Shown piece after piece: positions 56,966 through 64,000 of a DNA stretch of 64,000 nt. The stretch comes from Galaxea fascicularis (Eukaryota > Cnidaria > Anthozoa > Scleractinia > Euphylliidae), in NCBI GenBank assembly GCA_948470475.1, contig OX419336.1, forward strand, positions 39,835,920 through 39,899,919, given 5' to 3'. Numbering within the stretch: position 1 is the first letter of the stretch; every line of letters begins with the position of its first letter. The notes beneath the pieces are model-generated. The model searched no databases. It had not been told where the DNA came from and saw only the letters and a list, made by a program, of their open reading frames with translations. The translations under genes and the position numbers were made by a program.

Positions 56966-58017
56966 CCGAATAAAACGGAGCGGTTTGTATTTTGGATCAA
57001 GTTTAAGTCGTTTCCCACCAAGTGAAATAAACAAACGACGTGTCTAGATACCCGGCAACCGGGAAGTGTTTAAAAAAAACTAGATACCCGACGGTCAGAA
57101 ATTTTGACCAGTTTTCTCGAAATAGCTCGTTTAATTCCTCTACGAACATAAGATATTTGTTTAGAAATCTCAAGCGATTATAAATCTATAGCCTTGGATT
57201 AAAATTAGAAGCGACTGTCGAGCTTGGGTGTAGAGTGAAATCTCAATGTTTTTGACACTTGGAAAATATTCAAGGTCTGACACACTAAGTCAACTCCCGA
57301 TGAATATCCACAGAAATTATCAACGAAACCTCACCAGAGTATTTAGTGTTTGTTCAGAAATGCCAAGCGATTCTAAATAAAGGTTTCGTATCGTTGAGGA
57401 CAAATTCTCCGCGCTTGCATTAAGCATATTATTTAGAATCTTGACTCACGGGTACGGTTTTCAAAGTACCATAGATGCCCGGCAGTGGAAAATTCACGTC
57501 CAATTTACACGAAATACCTCCTTTACTTTGTGTAAAAACACCAGGAAGTTGTTTAGAACACTCAAGCGATTTCAAACATTGCTTTGGGCTGGAACCCAAG
57601 GCAATATTTATAATCACTTGAGATTTCTAAACAAAATTAATATCTTATGTTCTTAGGGGAATAAACGACCTATTTCGAGAAAACTGGTCAAAATTCCTGA
57701 CTGTCGGGTATCTTGTTTTTTGAAAACACTTCCCGGCTTCCGGCCGGGTATCTAGACACGTCGATAAACAAACTAGCCATCACGACGAACCCATCGCTGT
57801 CAAACAAGCATCTTCTGAAGATGAACGAGCCTCTTCTAAGGATGGACAAGGAAATCATGAATGTCGGCCGAATAAAATCACGCCATTTATCTTTTGCACT
57901 AGGTTTAAGGCGTTTCGTACGAAGTGGAAAGGATCAACACGCTAGCATGGCGAACCTGTCGCTCGCAAACACGCGTCTTCTGGAGGTGAATGAACCTTTC
58001 CTAAGAATGGATCAGTG
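56966..58017 (+). repeat. Two coding-like tandem units of about 155 bases, the first split by an insertion
   Basis: Unit 1 (56966-57035 joined to 57773-57862) and unit 2 (57865-58017) share GCCGAATAAAA, TTTAAG-CGTTTC, AAGTGGAAA-like and AAGATGAACGAGCC-like segments. One frame is open across 57773-58219. Protein-level likeness (NKHLLKMNEPLLRMD and NTRLLEVNEPFLRMD) is better than DNA likeness, which hints at past coding selection. Confidence 0.5.
57036..57763. mobile_element. 728-base Mutator-like foldback with 9-base target duplication
   Basis: Ends CGACGTGTCTAGATACCCGG and the inverse extend, with small gaps, about 170 bases inward (ATTTTGACCAGTTTTCTCGA on both arms). ATAAACAAA flanks both sides (57027-57035, 57764-57772). 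Long inverted ends plus a 9-base duplication are the usual signature of Mutator-like elements. No transposase inside. Confidence 0.88.
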
Positions 58018-58219
58018 TCTTTTGAGGAAAACGGAGACTCTTTTGAAAGTAACTAAGCCTCTGTTGAGCGAAACTATGCCTCTTTTGAAGAAAACCAAGC
58101 CCCTTTTGGGGAAAACTGAGCCTCTTTTGAGAATAAACAAACTGTGTAGTGACAGGTTTAAAAGGTGTCCATGTTGGTCTCCAGTTCATAGTTACGCATT
58201 TACGGACACAACCCAATGA
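57773..58219 (+). CDS. Unrecognised open frame with heptad Leu-Leu repeats
   Basis: The plus frame stays open from the end of the foldback insertion to a stop at 58217-58219. After two related units of about 50 residues it turns into a seven-residue repeat, roughly L-L-x-K-T-x-P, for about six copies (residues such as LLKKTKPLLGKTEPLLR, bases 58018-58138, period 21). It ends with a Cys/Trp-containing tail. The frame has no ATG of its own before the repeat that is clearly a start; upstream coding sequence is interrupted by the foldback. Function unknown; it could be a decayed gene, an exon, or a non-coding minisatellite that happens to be open. Confidence 0.3.
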   Translation, partial: LAITTNPSLSNKHLLKMNEPLLRMDKEIMNVGRIKSRHLSFALGLRRFVRSGKDQHASMANLSLANTRLLEVNEPFLRMDQCLLRKTETLLKVTKPLLSETMPLLKKTKPLLGKTEPLLRINKLCSDRFKRCPCWSPVHSYAFTDTTQ

Positions 58220-59081
58220 CTATATGGCTTCGCAAGCTCCCAACCCTACCGCAGTAACAATTTAAGCTTGCTGGCCATGCATCACCAATGCATCCCACGT
58301 GAATGCTTCTAAACGTCTTGTTGCATGTTGTAACATACTTTGTCTCATTTCAGCTTTTCATGCAAACTCTACCTTTTTTAATACTTAACCTCCTTTATAG
58401 CCTTACTCCAGTATCATTCCTTGTCTAATCTATTACCTCTTTTATACAAATGCACGCTATAATCCTCTTTCAAAAAATTTTAAGTTTAAAAGTGAAGTAA
58501 AGTACAAAAGAAACGTTTTAGCTGACACGTTGCCAAGCCAAGTATTGTTCTCACGCGACTAACTCCTTTTTTAACCAACCACTGTACTTCTGTGCTGCAT
58601 ACCCCAAACTGGCGCGCTTCATGTTACTTAAATCAAACTACTGTGCTCTCATTGCGCCACCCAAACGTGCCCTGCATCAATTCTGACAAAATCTTCCTTC
58701 CCTTAATTTACAGCACACCAAGTTCAAAATCGCAAGGTTAATAACTTACTCCCAGCCAGCACATGTACCCCATGGGTACCAATTTTTCACTTTGCTGTGG
58801 TAACACCAATGGCGTAGCTCCACCTCCTATATGTATATATATATATATATACAGGATATTTTGTTGTCATTTATCAGAATTAATAGATGCTGTTGATTTT
58901 ACAATTAGGAGTTTAATCGGTTGAATAATATCAAGTGGTTGAATAACAAATCAGAATGAACATGAAATATACTCAGACGTTGTGCTGAGCGGACCTTACT
59001 TGACACATTCAAAGACTGAGAATGGACGAGAGCGTAACACAAAGATGGCGTAGTGCGTTATTCACGGTCCCATCAAAATTG
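58220..59081. other. Spacer downstream of LGIC-4
   Basis: AT-rich, with a (TA)n run at 58829-58851 and the weak ATTAAA signal for LGIC-4 at 58917-58912. No gene recognised. Confidence 0.5.
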
Positions 59082-59279
59082 TTATCTGTATCTTAAATAG
59101 TATCCAATGTTAAACATGAAGAAACTAACAGGGAAGATAACTCGTGCAAGCCTGTCGAAGATGTCGACCTCACTGTTGGAGCTAAGGGACAAACAGAAGG
59201 TGGGGATCCATTGGAAAATTGTTGTTCTTGGTGGGTTGGTCGTGTAAGGACTGTGCTGAATGGCTGGGCCAGGTACGCT
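59082..59279 (-). CDS. LGIC-4 exon 9, TM4 and stop
   Basis: Acceptor TGTTTCAG before 59279. The exon encodes a polar loop end and TM4 (FDRLARVIFPVSFFMFNIGY), then stops after YLRYR. No strict AATAAA follows; ATTAAA at 58917-58912 is a weak candidate. Confidence 0.9.
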   Translation of the reverse strand, partial: SVPGPAIQHSPYTTNPPRTTIFQWIPTFCLSLSSNSEVDIFDRLARVIFPVSFFMFNIGYYLRYR

Positions 59280-62200
59280 CTGAAACAGAAAATCGTTCTC
59301 TGACATGATCATGACGAAATGCAGCAAACGATACCTAGCTAGCGATGTATGCAACTCGTTAAACTAAAAATAAGCTATGCAAAACGCAAACAGTCAACCA
59401 ATGTGTCTACTGAGGCAAGGTGAAAGCCACACATTGGGGACCACTATACGGCCACGTGGTAGCGGGCATTATCCCATAAATCTACTATATAAAGTTTGAG
59501 CCCGGCGGAGTGACTAGAATACCTCACAAATTAACTGACGTGTCAAGGTAAGCTGAAAGCCGCTTATGACTGACTGACTGAGACTTACCGACTGACTAAA
59601 TGACTGACTGACCGACTGGCGACAGACGGACTGACCGATAGACTGACTGGCTACTTGTATAGCTAGCCGAAGACTGATTGTTACATTCCTGGGGCTGTCT
59701 TGTACGGTCACCGACAGAGCTTTTTTTAGATTAATTCATAATCGTTCTCACCTGTCTGGAGTGAGAGCTCTGTAGGACAGATTTCTGTGGAAGACTATGA
59801 GATGATGGTGACCTGATCGGTGGAAAGCCATGGGTCGACTGTGGTCGAGGCGGTAGACTGTACGATGATTGTGACCGATGTACAATCACAGAGTTTCTTG
59901 CGGCGTTGACAGTTTCTATTTCCATTTCTGCTACAGAATAATCTTTTGATGGTAAACGCTTTTTCGCAGCTTTCCCTTTTTTCCTCTCGCTGTGCATTAG
60001 AACAGCTACATACTCGAGAAGCACTCCGAAGACAAAGATGAATGAAACGATTAAATAAGAGTCGATGGCCTTGATATAGGAAACCTGGGAAAAATAGTCC
60101 TTTGTCTAACTTCCATGCAACACACTTAGACATTTTATATAAACATATTTTACAGATGTACCTGACGTGCTTTATACAATTTCTTCAAGAAGAAGAAAAA
60201 ACAACAACAAAAATCAACCGACTATCACCTTTGAGCTTGCTATTCATGTATTTGCACACGCGTAATTATACATATTTACAAAGGGCTAATTGAATGAATG
60301 AAAAAGGACACTCTTGAGGAGTAAGATAAGAAAATGTATGTACTTTACCTTAGGGACAGAATTTCTGAGTGAGCCCATGAGTGTAACTATGGTCAGGACT
60401 GTGGTTATTCCAAGAGCTACTCTTGCGGGGACGGCATCTTTAGATATCCAGAATGACAACCAAGAAAGAACCACTATTAAAAAGGTTGGGGAGTAGATTT
60501 GAATAAAAGAGTACGCCAGTCGTCTTCGAAAAACAAACTTGGCAACTAAATGGGTGTATGTGCCTGCAATGCAGAGAGAATCATGGTTATCAATAATCAA
60601 TGCAGTGACTTATTTATGAGAATACCATTCACTTCCTTTTCTTTTCTTTTTATTAGTAGTACAAAAACTGAGAGATCAACCTATGCACGTTTTCACGTGC
60701 ATAGCTCTAAACATTTATTGGATCGATGAGGTTTTTGTATCCAGAATAATCAAGGTCTGTTTATCAGCTGAGGCTGAGATCTTGATTATTCTGGATATCA
60801 CAAAAACCGAATCTAATAATTGTTTTCAAATTATCCATTGAACGAAAACTAAAATTATCACGACAATGAAACATTCATTTGCAATACTAGACGTTATTTT
60901 ACTTCTTCACCAACGGCAAGGCACATAAAACGCGCGAACTTGACATGATTATAATTAGAAATCATGCACCACGGTCATACATGACTTGATTACCAGTGAC
61001 CTGAAGTGTCGTTGACGTGATTATTGTATAATATACAGCTAAATGCTGTTACAGGCGCTGATTTCGAAAGTTCACTGCACGCTTTCAACCAATCAAAAAG
61101 AGATTGCAAGTAAATACCTTTCACTTTCATAACTATATTGTGTCATGGAGGCATGGCGCTATTAAATATACTGTTACACCCTCGGACGTAAAAGTTTAAT
61201 CAAATTATAAACTTTTTTGTCATACTACCTATGACGTATTCCACTAGTTTCCTCTCACTTTGGGCATCAGCAAGTTCAAACTCCGACATTTCATCATCCA
61301 AAATGATCACTGCTTTCTCGTCGTCCCAGTGATAATCCATGTCAGTGATGTCATACGAATCTTGAATTAAAAGAAAATGAATATGATTCGAGTGCTTAAA
61401 AAGCTATCGGCTCACGCATATGAGTAGCTGACTACGCCGATTTACGGCCAGTTGAAGAAAACTCCCTGAAACATAAGTGCGGAGTGATTTCCAATTGACA
61501 AATGTAGTTAACTCTTATCAGTCAGTCAGAGAAAACATGAACAGTACAATGAGACAATTAAAAAAAAACCGGTTACTGAGCGGGCACTGTGAGCGAACAT
61601 TTCACGATTGGTTTTAGTCTTGCAGTCTCATTAATTGGGGATCGAAAGTGATACGATTTTGACTCTTAATCGCAGTCCTCTGTAGTTACTGTCTATAGCT
61701 ACGAAATTCATGTCGTTTTAACCAGCTATTTCGGGAAAAGAACAACAGTATAATTTTATCGAAACAAAATAACATTCACGTTGTCGAGGAAAAGGAACTG
61801 GACTGAGTAAGAAAGGAAAAATGAAAAGGGCCAGCAGATCAGTTATAAATATTAATGTTGATGATTGCTAAGTCAAGTCAACATCACTTTTGGACAATAG
61901 ATCAAACTTTCTTTCTGATGGTATCGTATGTATTACTTACAGCTCAAAATTTCCAGCACGCAAGTTTGCGTGTCTAGTGGGTACTCCCTTAAATTCATTC
62001 TGCATGACGCAGAAACTGTTAACCTGTTATAAAATCGAAAGAACAAAACCAAGACATTGAATATTGCATATGATTTTCATTTAAGCACTTGCTACGGACC
62101 TTTTGGAATAGACTGACAGCCAAACTCCAAATGGAGGAGGATTTCGGAGGATTTGTGGAACAAACTCACACACTTCCCTGTTTAGATTTTCACCATAGAA

Positions 62201-63815
62201 GTACATCTAACCTTTGGTGCCTTTTGAAGGATGATCAGATGAACGTAGATAATTCTAAAGTAAATAGGACTAACAGAGAAATATATTTGTCCGCTCACCT
62301 CTCACTGAGCTCTATATCTCCATTTGGGCCGATAACAATTCTACTGTTGGCTGCGGGAACATGGTGGAACTTTGCCGTTTTAACATTCAAGAAGAACGTA
62401 TCTGGAAGCCAGAAGTTACCCTTTTCGCTTCCAGAAAGCAGGATCGGCTTTTTGAGCTCGTGTGTTAGTCTTGGGTCGTTCCAAGCTTGCTTGAAAAATA
62501 TATCAATACTATATTCCTAAATGAATCATACAATAACAAGAGACTCATCGTTAAGCAAGTTTAAATTGGCCAGAAGTAAAGCTGTTCTCGAGTTTTTGTA
62601 AAAGCTCTGCATGTTTAAATGAATTCAAGTTAATTGCCACCCTTGGCTTCCTTCTGCTCAAGATTCCTAGATCCCTCCGAAGCCGAATATAGCTAAAGTC
62701 TACACAAAACTCGCGCGTTTTCGGACAGTGCCGGAAGCAATTGCGGAAATTTAAAGTCTCGCACCTCTTTATCCGAGAAGTCCAATTTGCTTTCGGTAAT
62801 ACCTCGCAAGGCCTGGTTATCATTTAAATTGAAGTAAGAAAAACCAAGCAAGTGTTTGAGCAATTAGAAGGATCAGGAAATTGGATAACACAAAATTGGA
62901 AACAAAACGCTAGGCTTACATGTTGATCGACTTCTTAAACACTCAGTCTTCTTGAGGCTGTGACAAAACCATACTGAGTTCTTGGTTAAGATATAATTAA
63001 GATCATATAGGATAAAATTTTACGTACCATGTTTATTTCTCTTATTGCTCCAAATGAAACAATCGTTATGTATACTGAAATGTTCAGAGGCGGACCTGTA
63101 TCAAAAATGCAATTAATTGAATACTTTGAGGTTTTCGTTTCACGAAACATGAATTAAATGTAAAAAGATAGTTTTAAATTGTTTCGGGCTTAGTCGTTAT
63201 CAACCACTTTGGCCCTACTTTGGTCATGACTGACCCTTGAAACACACAAGACTACAAAGTTTACTGTTTTGGGTGCTGCGAAGGGTGAAACCTGGATTCG
63301 AAAGATTAAAAGAAAAAAGTTTTGAACTTTGCACGATCTGAGGTGAGACGGAAACCGGTCATGTTTTGTATATATACGTAGTTTACCCATCAGTCTCATT
63401 ATCATTCAACTACTACCTTCCTCTTTTTCTGTATGCTGTCTCACCAGTCTTAATGACTGTCTGTCTGCCTGTATTTATGTTGGATGCCTGTGTGAGATCT
63501 AAAACAAATTATGCCCACCTTCATGATAAGGTCGTATTCGTTTGTCGTACACATCGGGCGAAGAGAGGGAGTTGAGCACTTGGGTAGTGTTGCGGTATCT
63601 TACAAAACAAACAAACAAAAAAAGTGAACTAAAAAATACTGAACGTACAGTAATTAATTCTGGGTAAAAAAAAAAAAACAAAACAAAACAAAATTAACCT
63701 CGTAACTATGTAGAACTAATTATACTGGTGTACGGCTCTACCTGTTTATGGTGTCAGCCAATCCTTTTGTTGCGACGAAAACGGTGATAATTATCACAGC
63801 CGTTGGCTTCAGCAT
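59082..63815 (-). CDS. LGIC-4: anion-selective Cys-loop receptor subunit (GABA-A/glycine receptor-like)
   Basis: Complete and compact gene, nine coding exons: 63815-63742, 63598-63519, 63095-63028, 62516-62299, 62023-61941, 61360-61229, 60563-60349, 60084-59752, 59279-59082. They join in frame to 1401 bases (466 residues). Plasma-membrane channel subunit with signal peptide, Cys-loop CRMNLREYPLDTQTC, TM1, TM2 with VPARV (anion selective), TM3, an intracellular loop of about 120 residues, and TM4 only a few residues from the C terminus. The loop is the longest of the set and has a Ser/Pro/His-rich tract. TM2 ([16 protein letters not shown]) is close to LGIC-2. Loop B reads EILSY, without the agonist-binding Glu; loop C keeps a GTY motif aligned with the GABA-A beta tyrosine. 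An acceptor upstream of the ATG implies a 5' UTR intron. Ligand unknown. Confidence 0.93.
59566..59650. repeat. Degenerate (GACT)n microsatellite in LGIC-4 intron 8
   Basis: Many GACTGACT units with substitutions, inside the last intron of LGIC-4. Confidence 0.8.
59752..60084 (-). CDS. LGIC-4 exon 8, TM3 and long Ser/Pro-rich loop
   Basis: 333 bases, twice the size of exon 8 in LGIC-2 and -3. VSYIKAIDSYLIVSFIFVFG (linker and TM3) is followed by HSERKKGKAAKKR and then short repeats such as SSYSLPPRPQS and SSHSLPQKS, which look suited to phosphorylation or SH3 binding. Acceptor CCCAG, donor GTGAGA. Confidence 0.88.
60349..60563 (-). CDS. LGIC-4 exon 7, TM1 and TM2
   Basis: 215-base exon: FRRRLAYSFIQIYSPTFLIV (TM1 start), [11 protein letters not shown], and TM2 with [14 protein letters not shown]. 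Acceptor TTGCAG, donor GTAAAG. Confidence 0.92.
60681..60808. repeat. Two adjacent hairpins in LGIC-4 intron 6
   Basis: CTATGCACG and CGTGCATAG form a short stem at 60681-60704. At 60730-60808 GTATCCAGAATAATCAAG pairs with CTTGATTATTCTGGATAT and GGTTTTTG with CAAAAACC, giving a MITE-like foldback. Confidence 0.7.
61229..61360 (-). CDS. LGIC-4 exon 6, loop F/loop C region
   Basis: 132-base exon beginning SYDITDMDYHWDDEKAV and ending LVEYVIG. Acceptor ATTCAAG, donor GTAGTA. Confidence 0.87.
61941..62023 (-). CDS. LGIC-4 exon 5, Cys-loop
   Basis: 83-base exon with CRMNLREYPLDTQTC and ending LEILS; Leu stands at the loop B Glu position. Acceptor ATAACAG, donor GTAAGT. Confidence 0.9.
62299..62516 (-). 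CDS. LGIC-4 exon 4, loop A region
   Basis: 218-base exon beginning EYSIDIFFKQAWNDPRL, with [10 protein letters not shown]. Acceptor TTTAG, donor GTGAGC. The opposite strand is open for 143 codons here, but that is an antisense shadow. Confidence 0.9.
63028..63095 (-). CDS. LGIC-4 exon 3
   Basis: 68-base exon encoding PPLNISVYITIVSFGAIRE with an NIS glycosylation site. Acceptor ATACAG, donor GTACGT. Confidence 0.88.
63519..63598 (-). CDS. LGIC-4 exon 2
   Basis: 80-base exon encoding VYDKRIRPYHEG. Acceptor TTTTGTAAG, donor GTGGGC. Confidence 0.87.
63742..63815 (-). CDS. LGIC-4 exon 1, signal peptide
   Basis: ATG at 63815 gives MLKPTAVIIITVFVATKGLA, a clear leader; it ends AAACAG before GTAGAG (phase 2). 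CTCTTCAG about 30 bases upstream could be the acceptor of a 5' UTR intron. Confidence 0.8.
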
Positions 63816-64000
63816 TTCACCAAACTATCCCTCAGTGAAGCTTCATCCTACACTGAAGAGAGATAACGTAATCAACAAGGTAGTCAATATTCAGTATGAG
63901 ACTCCCTCAAAACTACTATCAGGAGGGTCACTCTCAGTTGGGTGATCCGGCTTAATTCACTTTTGCTGGCCTGTATAACGTCTTGTCAATATAATACTAC

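Noticed and set aside
62089..62520. 143-codon open frame on the plus strand
   Set aside because: It is antisense to LGIC-4 exon 4, whose minus-strand reading shows WLPDTFF and correct splice sites.

Overview
The window looks like nuclear DNA from an anthozoan cnidarian, most probably a stony coral. It is AT-rich, genes are split by long introns with GT-AG borders, and it is dense in short inverted-repeat DNA elements, tRNA-derived SINEs, and CR1/L2-like LINE and Penelope-like remnants. I cannot name genus or species from the sequence.

The main content is a tandem array of four Cys-loop ligand-gated ion channel genes, all on the minus strand. They are called LGIC-1 to LGIC-4 here, in order of increasing coordinate. 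LGIC-2 (36547 to 27399), LGIC-3 (49932 to 40023) and LGIC-4 (63815 to 59082) are complete. Each has nine coding exons: signal peptide, extracellular ligand-binding domain with the 13-residue Cys-loop, and four membrane segments. The joined coding lengths are 1311, 1308 and 1401 bases, each divisible by three. LGIC-1 (8170 to below 1) keeps only its first five coding exons, because the window ends just after its Cys-loop exon. TM2 of the three complete genes carries the Pro-Ala-Arg motif of anion-selective (GABA/glycine type) channels, and the TM2-TM3 loop (PKVSY, V or I, KA) is glycine-receptor-like. The loop B glutamate that binds the agonist amine in GABA-A beta and glycine receptor subunits is kept in LGIC-1 but replaced in the other three. 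The array may therefore supply both principal and non-principal subunits of heteromeric pentamers. LGIC-3 has a second, homologous signal-peptide exon 1.6 kb upstream in the same splice phase, which suggests alternative promoters.

Layout. 1-8.2 kb: LGIC-1, with introns full of mobile-element debris (zinc-finger protein and helicase fragments, MITEs, SINEs, a tRNA-derived foldback). 8.2-27.4 kb: a gene-poor interval with foldback elements, a Penelope-like fragment and one possible first exon of an unrecognised basic protein. 27.4-36.6 kb: LGIC-2. 36.6-40 kb: spacer. 40-51.6 kb: LGIC-3 with its two first exons, a TTAA-flanked element nested inside another element in intron 1, and a tetranucleotide microsatellite that forms the acceptor region of exon 2. 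51.6-59 kb: spacer with an internally deleted LINE and a 728-base Mutator-like foldback with a 9-base target duplication, inserted in a coding-like tandem repeat. 59-63.8 kb: LGIC-4.

Exon borders were set by hand from splice consensus, reading-frame phase and family alignment from memory. No database search was run.
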